A stretch of 64,000 nt of DNA from NCBI RefSeq assembly GCF_900167365.1, contig NZ_FUXL01000001.1, positions 141,507 through 205,506 of the forward strand, written 5' to 3'. The notes beneath the pieces were generated by a model. The model searched no databases. It saw only the letters and a program-made list of their open reading frames with translations, and had not been told where the DNA came from. How positions within the stretch are numbered: position 1 is the first letter of the stretch; every line of letters starts with the position of its first letter. This document shows, piece after piece, positions 16,990-25,959 of this stretch. The DNA comes from Consotaella salsifontis. Its GTDB lineage: Bacteria > Pseudomonadota > Alphaproteobacteria > Rhizobiales > Rhizobiaceae. The translations under genes and the position numbers were made by a program.

Positions 16990-17937
16990 TCAAACATAAA
17001 ATCGGTAGCACTGGGCGATTTCGTTCGCGAGCCGATTGTTATCGCGGATGAAGAGCTCGAGGAATTCGTGAAGTCCGCTTTCGACGATCTCGCCCGCCGC
17101 ATGGTAATGCGACAGCCGTTCCTGCCGATCCCGAGCCGTGATGTGGCATTCCTCCTCGTTGCCGTAGGTGCGGGCGAGAAAGCCAAGCGCGTCGGCGATG
17201 CAGTCGTAGCTGTAGGCGAGCGAGCGCGGCATTCGCCGGTTGAGGATCAGGAAGTCGATCGTGTTCAGCGCCGTATAGTCGCTGTGATACTCCCAGGCGT
17301 AGGCGCGGTGGGCCGAGACCGAGCGCAGGATGGAGCCCCACTGGAAGGTGTCGAGCGGGGAGCCGACCGAAGAGTGGTTCGGCAGCAGCACCCAGTATTT
17401 GACGTCGAGGATGCGCGCCGTGTTGTCGGCCCGCTCGACGAAGGTGCCGAGATTGGAGAAATCGAAAATCTCGTTGCGCAGCATCGTGCCGTAGAACGTG
17501 CCGCGCACATGGGCCGTCTGGCGCTTGACGAGATCGAGGACGGCCGGAAGCTCGCCCTCGCGAACGGGGCGGGCGAGCCGGCGCTTCAGGACGATCCAGC
17601 CTTCGTTGAGGGATTCCCATACGTCGCGGGTGAGGGCGGTGCGCACCATCCGACCGTTGGTGCGGGCGGTCTCGAACGAGGAGAGCACGCTCGACGGATT
17701 GTCGGGATCGCGCAGCAAATAGTCGATCACGTTGTGGGATTCGAAGTCGTCGTGTTTTTCGCGATAGGGGAGGTCGACGCCGGCGGAGGTGACGATCGAC
17801 TGCCACTCCTCGGTGCTGGAGAGGTTCGTCATGGCGATTCTCATGCCGGCATCAAGCAGCCGCGCCATGTTCTCGGCGCGCTCGATATAGCGATGCATCC
17901 AGAAGAGGCCGGCGGCGGTGCGTCCCAGAAGTGCCAT
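16990..17937 (-). CDS. Alpha-E domain protein of the Anbu cluster
   Basis: All-helical alpha-E family protein of 315 aa (LGRTAAGLFWMHRYIERAEN at the start). The signature IERAENMARLLD recurs later as VERADNTARILD, an internal duplication typical of the family. The start at 17937 lies 2 bp beyond the ATP-grasp stop, so the two are co-translated; a much longer frame through the ATP-grasp gene is an out-of-frame artefact. Comparative genomics places alpha-E proteins with ATP-grasp ligases in a predicted peptide synthesis or tagging pathway. No biochemical activity is established. Confidence 0.87.
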   Translation of the reverse strand: MALLGRTAAGLFWMHRYIERAENMARLLDAGMRIAMTNLSSTEEWQSIVTSAGVDLPYREKHDDFESHNVIDYLLRDPDNPSSVLSSFETARTNGRMVRTALTRDVWESLNEGWIVLKRRLARPVREGELPAVLDLVKRQTAHVRGTFYGTMLRNEIFDFSNLGTFVERADNTARILDVKYWVLLPNHSSVGSPLDTFQWGSILRSVSAHRAYAWEYHSDYTALNTIDFLILNRRMPRSLAYSYDCIADALGFLARTYGNEEECHITARDRQERLSHYHAAGEIVESGLHEFLELFIRDNNRLANEIAQCYRFYV

Positions 17938-17939
17938 GG

Positions 17940-19352
17940 TCAGTCCTCCAGAACCCACGTGTCCTTCGTGCCGCCGCCCTGGCTGGAATTGACGACAAGC
18001 GACCCCTCCCGCAGCGCGACACGTGTCAGTCCCCCGGGCGTGATGCGGACCTTGTCGGAGACGAGCACGTAGGGGCGCAGGTCGACGTGACGCGGCGCAA
18101 GGCCCGCCTCCGTCAGCACCGGGACGGTCGAAAGCGCGAGAGTCGGCTGGGCGATGTAGTTTCCTGGCTTCTGGCGCAGCTTGGCGGCGAAGGCCTCGCG
18201 CTCGGCGGAGGAGGCGGCGGGCCCGACCAACATGCCGTAGCCGCCCGAGCCGTGGACCTCCTTGATCACCAGTTCGGCAAGATGCTCCAGCACATAGGCG
18301 AGGCTGTCCGCCTCGGCGCAGCGCCAGGTTGGCACGTTCTGCAGGATGGCGCCTTCGCCGGTGTAGAACTCCACGATGTCGGGCATGTAGGAATAGATCG
18401 CCTTGTCGTCGGCGATGCCGGTGCCGGGAGCGTTGGCGATGGTGATGCCGCCGTTGCGGTAGACCTCCATGATGCCGGGAACGCCGAGTACGGAATCCGG
18501 ACGAAAGACCTTGGGGTCGAGGAAGGCGTCGTCGACGCGCCGGTAGAGCACGTCGATGGGCCGGTAGCCAGCCGTCGTGCGCATGGCGATGCGTCCGTCC
18601 ACCTCCATGAGATCCGAGCCCTCGACCAGCTCGACGCCCATCTGGTCGGCCAGGAATGCGTGTTCGAAATAGGCCGAGTTGTGGATGCCCGGCGTCAGAA
18701 CGGCGATGACCGGAGGGCCGTCGCAAGCCGGCGGCGCCACCGCCGAAAGGGACTTTCGAAGGTCCGCCGGATAGGTTTCCACCGAGCGGATGCGGCAATG
18801 CGCGAAGAGCTCGGGAAACATCTGCATCATCGTTTCCCGGTTCTCGATCATATAGGACACGCCGGAAGGTGTCCGGGCGTTGTCCTCCAGCACGAAGAAC
18901 TGGTCTTCAGCCGTGCGCACGATGTCGACGCCGATGATATGGGTGTAGATGCCGCCCGGCGGCTGAAAGCGCTCCATTTGCGGCAGATAGGCTTCGTTCG
19001 CCTCGATCAGCCGTGCCGGCACCTTGCCCGCTTTGACGATTTCCTGGTCGTGATAGATGTCGTCGAGAAAGGCGTTCATCGCGCGAACGCGCTGCTCGAT
19101 GCCGCGCGACAAGCGCCGCCATTCAGCTCCCGAGATGACCCTCGGAATGAGATCGAAGGGGATCAGGCGCTCCGCCGCCTGATCGTCGCCATAGACGGCG
19201 AAGGTAATGCCGGTGCGCCGGAAGAAGGCTTCCGCCTCACTGGCCTTCTCCTTCAACACCTCCGGGTCCTGCGCGCGAAACCAAGCCTGAAAAGCCTCGT
19301 AAGGCTGACGAACACCGCCTTCAGCGGTCAACATCTCATCGAAGGGCTGCAC
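17940..19352 (-). CDS. Circularly permuted type 2 ATP-grasp protein of the Anbu cluster
   Basis: Protein of 470 aa, full length for this family. Conserved blocks are FDEMLTAEGGVRQPYEAF, the IPFDLIPRVISGAEW entry, RPDSVLGVPG with NGGITIANAPGTG, and the C-terminal NSSQGGGTKDTWV. The family is predicted to form amide bonds using ATP, like glutathione or gamma-glutamyl ligases with permuted lobes. It is the first gene of the anbu operon. A promoter should lie at about 19360-19450, where A/T-rich sequence precedes it. Confidence 0.88.
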   Translation of the reverse strand: MQPFDEMLTAEGGVRQPYEAFQAWFRAQDPEVLKEKASEAEAFFRRTGITFAVYGDDQAAERLIPFDLIPRVISGAEWRRLSRGIEQRVRAMNAFLDDIYHDQEIVKAGKVPARLIEANEAYLPQMERFQPPGGIYTHIIGVDIVRTAEDQFFVLEDNARTPSGVSYMIENRETMMQMFPELFAHCRIRSVETYPADLRKSLSAVAPPACDGPPVIAVLTPGIHNSAYFEHAFLADQMGVELVEGSDLMEVDGRIAMRTTAGYRPIDVLYRRVDDAFLDPKVFRPDSVLGVPGIMEVYRNGGITIANAPGTGIADDKAIYSYMPDIVEFYTGEGAILQNVPTWRCAEADSLAYVLEHLAELVIKEVHGSGGYGMLVGPAASSAEREAFAAKLRQKPGNYIAQPTLALSTVPVLTEAGLAPRHVDLRPYVLVSDKVRITPGGLTRVALREGSLVVNSSQGGGTKDTWVLED

Positions 19353-19455
19353 GCGAAGCTCCGCTTTTCACATACATTCATAAAGAAAAGCCGGCTGCGC
19401 AAAATCAAGAGAGGAGTTGCGCAAGAAAAGGTCTTTCCCTGCCGTCGTGGAGCAT

Positions 19456-19474
19456 AAAAAAGCGGCAGCCGCTT
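19456..19474 (-). terminator. Rho-independent terminator after the thrE-type exporter gene
   Basis: On the minus strand AAGCGG-CTG-CCGCTT is followed by TTTTT. It lies 118 bp past the exporter stop and before the Anbu-cluster promoter region. Confidence 0.6.
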
Positions 19475-19591
19475 CGCCAATCGCACCGCTCCCTGTCGTC
19501 GCGGAAGATTGGCCCCTGATCACGCGGCAGATCGCCTCATGCTCATCGATGGGCCGAAGCCAGGAGCGGAGCTCGCCTCTTGTCGGGAAGG

Positions 19592-20905
19592 TCAGGCGGA
19601 ACGCCCGGTCGCGCGAGCCTTCCTCGGGAAGTTCGGCCGACGCATCAGCGACGCGACGATCGTGACGCCCGCGCCGATCGCGCCGATGGTGAAGATGACC
19701 CTGAGGCCGTTCTGGAAGGTCAGGTTCACCAGCTGCTCGAGATTTTGCGGAGACTGTTTGGTGAGTTCGAGCAGGCCGATGATCCAATGCGCCGCGGCGC
19801 TGCCGGGGATCATCGGAATGCAGCCGGCGACGGCCAGAGCGTTGCCTGCGCGGCGGATGTCCACGGGCAGCGTATCGGCGATCTCGACGGTGATGGCGAC
19901 CGCGACGGCGGCGGCGAAGGACGCCGCTTCGAGGGTCCAGCCTGCCTCGAGGCCGCTGGTGCGCACGGCCAGGGCAATGGCGCCCGCGACGCCCGCCCAA
20001 AGCAGCGTCACGAGTTCGAAGTTGAAAAGTACGCCGAAGCCCGCCGCCGCAATGGCGCCGAAGATCGTCTGATGAAGCACATGATTGTGGAGCCCGACGC
20101 TCTCGCCGACGGCATCGCCGAAGATGATGCGCGTCGCGCCGACGCCCACCGTGAGGAACACCAGCACCATGAAAACGCTCACCGCCCGGGCGCTGCCAAG
20201 GGTCGGAAAGCCCTCCATGATATCGGTCTGCGCGTTGATCGCCGGAACGCCCGGAACGAGCATCAGCACGGCCGCGCTCATGGCGATGGACAGCATTCCA
20301 CTATGGGACCAAAGCGCCATGAGACCGGCGAGGGCCGAGGCAGCGAAGGCGACGATGCCGGTTACGACGAAGCCGTTCACGCCGCGCCGGTTGAGCTGAA
20401 TGCGCAGAAATTGGCCGATGGTGCCGGCGATCAAGACCGGCAGGAAGGCCGCCCAGTCGATGCCGAGGAGCCGGCCGAACGAGGCGCAGGCGATGCCGGC
20501 CGCGAGGCTGGCGACGATCGGGTGATAGTGCGGCATTCCACCCGCCAGCGCCGTCAGCCGGCGCGCGACCTCGTCGCAGCTCTGGCCGCCGCGCTGGACC
20601 TCGACGCAGATCTCCCGCAGCGCGTGGTTGAGCTGCATGTTGACGCCATGGGCGCCGACGCCGACCATCCGTGTGATGGTGCGGCCCGCGACGGTGACGG
20701 TGACGGCGATCGAGGCAAATCCGACGCGGATGTCGGTGCGCTCCGAACCCAATCCCTCTGCGACCAGCGTGATGCCCTCCCGGACCACCGAGGCCTTGCC
20801 GCCCGTGACCATCAGCAGGCGTCCAGCCTCCAGCGCCACGAGCGCGATAGGTTCGAGATTGATCTGCTGAGGGTCGGTGGCGGCGAAGGTTTGAGAGTGA
20901 GTCAT
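19592..20905 (-). CDS. Threonine/serine exporter family protein (ThrE-like, DUF1212 plus DUF3815)
   Basis: Membrane protein of 437 aa. A soluble N-terminal domain of about 120 aa (IALVALEAGRLLMVTGGKASVV, with MQLNHALREICVEVQRGG near its end) is followed by about ten helices in two halves, the fused arrangement of ThrE-type exporters. The motif HYHPIVASLAAGIACASFGRL precedes the first helix bundle and GCIPMIPGSAAAH lies in the second. The characterised relative exports threonine and serine; the substrate here is inferred by family. I placed the start at 20905 (MTHSQTF); the frame extends further upstream without supporting homology. Confidence 0.83.
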   Translation of the reverse strand: MTHSQTFAATDPQQINLEPIALVALEAGRLLMVTGGKASVVREGITLVAEGLGSERTDIRVGFASIAVTVTVAGRTITRMVGVGAHGVNMQLNHALREICVEVQRGGQSCDEVARRLTALAGGMPHYHPIVASLAAGIACASFGRLLGIDWAAFLPVLIAGTIGQFLRIQLNRRGVNGFVVTGIVAFAASALAGLMALWSHSGMLSIAMSAAVLMLVPGVPAINAQTDIMEGFPTLGSARAVSVFMVLVFLTVGVGATRIIFGDAVGESVGLHNHVLHQTIFGAIAAAGFGVLFNFELVTLLWAGVAGAIALAVRTSGLEAGWTLEAASFAAAVAVAITVEIADTLPVDIRRAGNALAVAGCIPMIPGSAAAHWIIGLLELTKQSPQNLEQLVNLTFQNGLRVIFTIGAIGAGVTIVASLMRRPNFPRKARATGRSA

Positions 20906-21157
20906 TCTATCAACCTGTTGTCGAGCGGCTCGCGGGCGGCACGCATAGCCGCCCCGTATCGATTGTCGAGAGGGCAGATTCACAGGGAGCGATGGTCCCA
21001 TGGAAAGGCGAGCTTGGCCACAGCGGCGCAAAAGGGGAGGAATCGACGGCGGGTCTTGACCTTTGTCGCCACCTCGGGCGTCCTGGCCCCGGACCACGGT
21101 TGCGCGGCCGGAACCCGCGAAAATCAAGGGGTCTGAAGAGATCGGGGGCGGCGAGTA

Positions 21158-22582
21158 ATGACGATGAGTTCGCTGAAATTCGGGACCAGCGGCCTGCGCG
21201 GTCTGGTTGAGGATTTGACGGGGCAGCCGAGCCAAATCTACACACGAGCGTTCCTGCGGCATATCGAAACACTACCCGGTCAAGCCGGTCGGGAGGTGCT
21301 GTTCGGCCATGATTTGCGCGCCAGCAGCCCCGCAATTCTTCGAGATTGCGTCGCGGCGGCACGGGCGGCAGGCTTCTCTCCATTGGTGTGCGGTGCGGTG
21401 CCGACTCCGGCGCTCGCCGAGGCCGCTTTGCGCCTTCGCGCACCGGCGGTGATGATCACCGGCAGCCATATTCCAGATGACCGCAACGGCCTGAAATTCT
21501 ATCGGGCCGATGGCGAGATCACCAAGGCGGATGAGGAGGCGATCGCCGCTAACGCCGTCGCCCTTTCGCAAGAGCCGGCATTGCCTGCGGGGGAAAGCGA
21601 GGGCGAGCGCCTTTCCATCCTCCCCACCTTCAAGGAACGGACCATCGCGTTCTTCGGCGATGACGCGCTCGCCGGCCTCACCATTGGTGTCTATCAGCAC
21701 AGCTCGGTCGCCCGCGACCTCCTGGTCGAATTGCTGGATGGCATGGGTGCGGTCGTCGTGCCGTTCGGCCGCGCCGAACGCTTCGTGCCGGTCGATACCG
21801 AGGCGCATCGACCCGAGGACGTGGCGCTCATCGCGGCAGAAGCGGCTCGCCAACATCTCGATGCCATCGTTTCGACCGATGGCGACGCGGATCGCCCGCT
21901 CGTGGCGGACGAAACCGGAGCCATCCTGCGCGGCGACATCCTCGGTCTGCTCACGGCGCGCCATCTCGGCCTTCAGACGATCGTCACGCCCGTCACGTCC
22001 TCCTCGGCGATCGAGGCTTCGGGCATCGCTTCCACAGTTCTGCGCACCAAGGTTGGCTCTCCCTTCGTGATTGCCGGCATGGCCGAGGCTGAGCGGCAGG
22101 GCCGTCCTGGCATCGTCGGATTCGAGGCGAATGGCGGCACGCTTCTGGGGTCCGTCGTTGAGAGGGACGGGCGACGCCTGGCCGCGCTGCCGACCCGCGA
22201 TTGCGTGCTGCCGATCGTGTCCGTGCTTTGCGAGGTGGCGCGAAGCGGCATGCCGCTATCGCGTGTCGTCGCCGGGCTGAACGCGGGGCACACGGCGGCC
22301 CATCGCCTCCAGAACATCGCGTCGGAGAAGAGTTCGGCCTTCCTCCATAGGCTCGCGAAGGACGATGCCTATCGTGCGACCCTCATGGCACCGGCCGGAC
22401 AGGTTGCCGCCGTGGATGATCTCGACGGGGTGAAGATGGCGTTGGCGGATGGGCGCATCATTCACTACCGCGCCTCCGGTAACGCGCCGGAGCTTCGCTG
22501 CTATGTCGAGGCTGGCGATGCCGAGGCCGCCCGCGAACTCCTGGAATGGGGCCTTGATCGCGCTGCCAGGGAAGTCGCCTGA
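21158..22582 (+). CDS. Phosphomannomutase/phosphoglucomutase family protein
   Basis: Alpha-D-phosphohexomutase of 474 aa that interconverts hexose 6- and 1-phosphates through a phosphoserine. The active serine is Ser103 in TGSHIPDDRNG, the Mg loop is DGDADRP (Asp241, Asp243, Asp245), the sugar-binding loop is FEANGG and the phosphate-binding loop is RASGNAPELR. The product would feed nucleotide sugars for lipopolysaccharide or exopolysaccharide. Mannose versus glucose specificity cannot be told. It is divergent from the exporter gene and followed by larB on the same strand. Confidence 0.9.
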   Translation: MTMSSLKFGTSGLRGLVEDLTGQPSQIYTRAFLRHIETLPGQAGREVLFGHDLRASSPAILRDCVAAARAAGFSPLVCGAVPTPALAEAALRLRAPAVMITGSHIPDDRNGLKFYRADGEITKADEEAIAANAVALSQEPALPAGESEGERLSILPTFKERTIAFFGDDALAGLTIGVYQHSSVARDLLVELLDGMGAVVVPFGRAERFVPVDTEAHRPEDVALIAAEAARQHLDAIVSTDGDADRPLVADETGAILRGDILGLLTARHLGLQTIVTPVTSSSAIEASGIASTVLRTKVGSPFVIAGMAEAERQGRPGIVGFEANGGTLLGSVVERDGRRLAALPTRDCVLPIVSVLCEVARSGMPLSRVVAGLNAGHTAAHRLQNIASEKSSAFLHRLAKDDAYRATLMAPAGQVAAVDDLDGVKMALADGRIIHYRASGNAPELRCYVEAGDAEAARELLEWGLDRAAREVA

Positions 22583-22732
22583 AAGCCGATGCTCGAGGTC
22601 GGACGGGCGCGGTTGTCGCGAGGGGCGCTTTTCGCTACTGCCATGCGGTCGGTCAACCGCTGAGGTCTCATCCGCTTGCGCGGAGTGGCAGGGGTGCCGG
22701 TGTTCGAGCAAGGTGCTGAGGGACTTCGCGGA

Positions 22733-23425
22733 ATGAACAATTGGGCGATCCGCCACGACGACGATCGGCCACGGCGCATCGGCATCGCCGAGGCCGTGCT
22801 TTGTTCCGGAAAAACGACGGAGCAGGCGGTGGCCGCGGCCGAAGCAGCCTTCGCCGCCCATGGCCGCTGTCTGATGACGCGCCTTTCTCCCGAGGCCTTC
22901 GCGGCGCTGCCCGAGGCGTTCTCCTCCCGGCTCGACTACGATCCGCTGTCGCGCACGGCGGTGCTCGGCGCCTGGCCTGAGATTCACGATCAGGGCTCGG
23001 TGGCGGTCGCCACTGCCGGCACGGCGGATGTCGCCGTCGCGCTCGAGGCCGTGCGCACGCTCCGCTTCGAGGGCGTCGCCTCGGACCTCGTGACAGATGT
23101 CGGCGTCGCCGGGCTTTGGCGTCTGTTGAGCGTGCGGGACCGGCTTGCCGATTACCCGGTCGTGATCCTCGTCGCGGGCATGGAAGGCGCGCTCTTCTCC
23201 GTCGCGGGCGGGCTCTTGCCCGGCCTCCTCATCGCCGTGCCGACAAGCGTCGGCTACGGTGTTACGGCCGCTGGCAAGGCGGCGCTGACCTCGGCCCTCG
23301 GCAGCTGCGCGCCGGGCGTTCTGACCACGAATATCGATAACGGCTACGGCGCGGCCTGCGCCGCCCTGCGGGCGCTGAACGCGGCGGCGGCGATCGCCCG
23401 GTTGAAATCGCCAGAGACCGAATAG
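22733..23425 (+). CDS. larB: LarB, carboxylase/hydrolase of nickel-pincer nucleotide cofactor synthesis
   Basis: Protein of 230 aa with an AIR-carboxylase-like domain (VAVATAGTADVAVALEA, then VVILVAGMEGALFSVAGGLL and VGYGVTAAGKAALTSALGSCAPGV split across two blocks). LarB carboxylates and hydrolyses nicotinic acid adenine dinucleotide, the first step to the nickel-pincer cofactor of lactate racemase and related enzymes. The ATG at 22733 has GAGGGAC in front. larC, larE and larA are not in the window, so this is an orphan copy here. It lies 150 bp after the phosphohexomutase gene. Confidence 0.87.
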   Translation: MNNWAIRHDDDRPRRIGIAEAVLCSGKTTEQAVAAAEAAFAAHGRCLMTRLSPEAFAALPEAFSSRLDYDPLSRTAVLGAWPEIHDQGSVAVATAGTADVAVALEAVRTLRFEGVASDLVTDVGVAGLWRLLSVRDRLADYPVVILVAGMEGALFSVAGGLLPGLLIAVPTSVGYGVTAAGKAALTSALGSCAPGVLTTNIDNGYGAACAALRALNAAAAIARLKSPETE

Positions 23426-23605
23426 CCGGTAAGCTTCTCGGGGCTGTCTCTGGACGAAAATCCACTATCTGTGCCGTTGAACGCGTCGCGACGGTGGCTT
23501 CACGCTCGGGGTGGCGGTCTTCCGCCGGCTCTTTGCGCTGGAGGTCCGTTCCGACACTGCAAGGCCGGCCCGCCCGGCGCGGTCGGCAATCAAGGAGCAC
23601 AGATC

Positions 23606-25060
23606 ATGGATATTGGCGCCTCAGCGCTCTTTCGGCAGGCCGCCCTGGTGGGAGGAGAGTGGATCTCCGCCGACCCGGCCAAAGCGATCGAGGTGAAGAA
23701 TCCGGCGACCGGCGAGATTATCGGTCGGGTGCCGAAGCTCGGCGCCGCCGAAACGAATAAGGCCATCGCCGCGGCAAAGGAGGCGCAGACGGGCTGGGCC
23801 GCACGGACGGCCAAGGAGCGCGCCGGCGTTCTGCGCAAATGGTTCGACCTGATGATCGCCCACAAGGACGAGCTCGGGCGTATCCTGACCCTGGAGCAGG
23901 GCAAGCCGGTGGCCGAGGCCACGGGCGAGATCGTCTACGGAGCCAGCTTCATTGAGTGGTTCGCCGAAGAAGCGCGCCGCGTCTATGGCGACATCATCCC
24001 GCCCCACCGCGCCGACAGCCGCATCCTGGTGATGAAGCAGCCGATCGGCGTCGTCGCGGCGATCACGCCCTGGAACTTCCCCAATGCCATGATCACCCGC
24101 AAGGCCGGTCCCGCCTTCGCGGCGGGATGCGCCATGGTTCTGAAGCCTGCCTCGCAGACCCCGTTTTCGGCGATCGCTCTCGCCATCCTCGCCGAAGAGG
24201 CCGGCCTGCCCAAAGGGCTCTTCAGTGTGCTCACAGGCTCGGCGAGCGAGATCGGCGGCGAGATGACCGCCAACCCGACGGTGCGCAAGCTCACCTTCAC
24301 CGGCTCGACCGAAATCGGCGCGGAGCTTTATCGCCAGTCGGCGCCGACGATCAAGAAGTTGGGGCTCGAGCTCGGCGGCAATGCGCCGTTCATCGTGTTC
24401 GACGACGCGGATCTCGACGCGGCGGTGGAGGGCGCGATGATCGCCAAGTTCCGCAACAACGGCCAGACCTGCGTCTGTGCCAACCGCATCTACGTTCAGG
24501 ACGGCGTCTATGATGCCTTCGCCGCCAAGTTCTCCGAGGCGGTGGGCAAGTTGAAGACCGGCAACGGCTTCGACCAGGGCATCAACCTCGGGCCGTTGAT
24601 CGACGAGGCGGCGCTGGAGAAGGTCGAGGAGCACATCTCGGACGCGCTGGGCAAGGGCGCCAAGGTCGCGCGCGGCGGCAAGCGGCACCCGCTCGGCGGC
24701 ACCTTCTATGAGGCGACGGTCCTGACCGACGTCACCAAGGAGATGGTCGTGGCGCGGGAGGAGACTTTTGGCCCGGTGGCGCCGCTCTTCCGCTTCACCG
24801 ACGAGGATGATGTCATCGCCCAGGCCAACGACACCGAGTTTGGCCTCGCAGCCTATTTCTACGCCAAGGACCTCGGCCGCGCATTCCGGGTGGCCGAGGC
24901 GCTGGAATACGGCATCGTCGGCGTCAACAGCGGGCTCGTCTCCACGGCCGAGGCGCCGTTCGGCGGCTTCAAGCTCTCCGGCCTCGGCCGGGAGGGCTCG
25001 AAATACGGCATCGAGGAGTTCATGGAGCTCAAATATGTCTGCCTCGGCGGTATCGCCTGA
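23606..25060 (+). CDS. gabD: NAD(P)-dependent succinate-semialdehyde dehydrogenase
   Basis: Aldehyde dehydrogenase superfamily enzyme of 484 aa that oxidises succinate semialdehyde to succinate at the end of GABA catabolism. The general base Glu255 (GLELGGNAP) and nucleophile Cys289 (NNGQTCVCANR, with the second Cys typical of GabD) are present, as are TPWNFP and FTGSTEIG of the cofactor site. The ATG at 23606 has AAGGAG eleven bases upstream; an upstream extension in frame is not conserved sequence. No GABA transaminase gene is adjacent. Confidence 0.9.
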   Translation: MDIGASALFRQAALVGGEWISADPAKAIEVKNPATGEIIGRVPKLGAAETNKAIAAAKEAQTGWAARTAKERAGVLRKWFDLMIAHKDELGRILTLEQGKPVAEATGEIVYGASFIEWFAEEARRVYGDIIPPHRADSRILVMKQPIGVVAAITPWNFPNAMITRKAGPAFAAGCAMVLKPASQTPFSAIALAILAEEAGLPKGLFSVLTGSASEIGGEMTANPTVRKLTFTGSTEIGAELYRQSAPTIKKLGLELGGNAPFIVFDDADLDAAVEGAMIAKFRNNGQTCVCANRIYVQDGVYDAFAAKFSEAVGKLKTGNGFDQGINLGPLIDEAALEKVEEHISDALGKGAKVARGGKRHPLGGTFYEATVLTDVTKEMVVAREETFGPVAPLFRFTDEDDVIAQANDTEFGLAAYFYAKDLGRAFRVAEALEYGIVGVNSGLVSTAEAPFGGFKLSGLGREGSKYGIEEFMELKYVCLGGIA

Positions 25061-25215
25061 GTGCGTGAAGAGGCGGGCGGACACAAAGCCATCCGCCTCG
25101 CTCGGAAAGATGGCGCGTGAACGCCGCGCCGACACGTTGCTGCTGGGCGCCTGACACTCTGGCGCTGGGATCGCCGATCGCATTCTTCTCGATGCGGCGT
25201 CCGACCTGAACTTCG

Positions 25216-25242
25216 AGGGCGTGCCGTAAGGCGCGCCCTTTT
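25216..25242 (+). terminator. Rho-independent terminator after gabD
   Basis: A ten-bp stem (25216-25225 with 25230-25239, one G-U pair) with a GTAA loop is followed by a TTTT tract. It lies 155 bp downstream of the gabD stop. Confidence 0.7.
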
Positions 25243-25352
25243 CGTATGCGTATGCGTCACCCATGGGCAAAGGCCGCCGAACGTTGCGGCCCGACAAAGA
25301 GGGCGAGGCGAAGGCGGAGCAATCTCCGGCCATCGAAACAGGAACTCGCCTC

Positions 25353-25595
25353 ATGAACATTGCCGCGACCATCACTGCCGTCCACGACGTGCGCGGTCTT
25401 CCCTGCGCCGCCCGCAAGGAGACGATCTTCGGAACGTTCGACTCCCTTGCCGACGGCGAAGCCTTCGAGTTCATCAACGACCATGATCCCGCACCGCTTC
25501 AGGGCCTTTTCGCGGCCCGCTACGGCGAGCGTTTCGGCTGGGCCTACGTCGTCGCGGGGCCGGACGAATGGCGCATTCGGATCACGCGAGGCTGA
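25353..25595 (+). CDS. DUF2249 domain protein
   Basis: Soluble protein of 80 aa. The DUF2249 signature is clear: DVRGLPCAARKETIF, FDSLADGEAFEFINDHDPAPL, and FGWAYVVAGPDEWRI at the end. The NDHDP motif with downstream aromatic residues is shared with proteins found beside denitrification, NO-detoxification and hemerythrin genes. The function is not established. The start at 25353 is chosen because the longer frame (25263) adds only low-complexity charged sequence. It is followed after 1 bp by the DUF59 gene. Confidence 0.75.
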   Translation: MNIAATITAVHDVRGLPCAARKETIFGTFDSLADGEAFEFINDHDPAPLQGLFAARYGERFGWAYVVAGPDEWRIRITRG

Positions 25596-25596
25596 G

Positions 25597-25959
25597 ATGG
25601 GAGATCCGGCTGAAGTCGTCCGCGCGGCGCTCGCCACTGTCGACGATACTGAACTGGGCATCAACATCGTCGACCTTGGCCTGGTTCTGGCGATCGAGAT
25701 TGGCGAGGGCCACGTCGCCATCTGCCTGATGATGACGACGCCGACCTGCCCCCTCGGTGCGCTCATCGCGGAAACGGCGAGGGCGGCTGTCGAACAACGG
25801 CTCGGAGCCGGCTGGGTGGTCTCCGTGGAGCTCGACCGCGCCGCCAAATGGAGCCCGGATCTTGCCGTCGAGGCGGTGAGGGAGCGGTTCGCGCCGCGTC
25901 CATCGGCTCTCGGTCACGCGGTGAAGGCAGGCTTCTCACGCCTGTTCGGAGCGCCATGA
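25597..25959 (+). CDS. DUF59/MIP18-family Fe-S assembly protein (SufT/PaaD-like)
   Basis: Protein of 120 aa with the DUF59 domain: VRAALATVDDTELGINIVDLGLV and MTTPTCPLGALIAE with the conserved reactive Cys. A C-terminal stretch (VELDRAAKWSPDL) matches the PaaD/SufT-like continuation. The family helps load or repair 4Fe-4S and other metal-sulfur sites. Its stop overlaps the ATG of the NnrS-like gene, and it is 1 bp from the DUF2249 gene, so the three form one transcript. A protective role for metal sites under nitrosative stress is inferred from that context. Confidence 0.83.
   Translation: MGDPAEVVRAALATVDDTELGINIVDLGLVLAIEIGEGHVAICLMMTTPTCPLGALIAETARAAVEQRLGAGWVVSVELDRAAKWSPDLAVEAVRERFAPRPSALGHAVKAGFSRLFGAP

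Noticed and set aside
16990-18798. 602-residue minus-strand open frame
   Set aside because: Its first half reads the ATP-grasp gene out of frame and is Arg/Gly-rich. Only the part from 17937 downwards is the alpha-E gene.
25061-25352. FNR or NnrR box before the DUF2249 gene
   Set aside because: No TTGAT-N4-ATCAA-like sequence with an acceptable match was visible.
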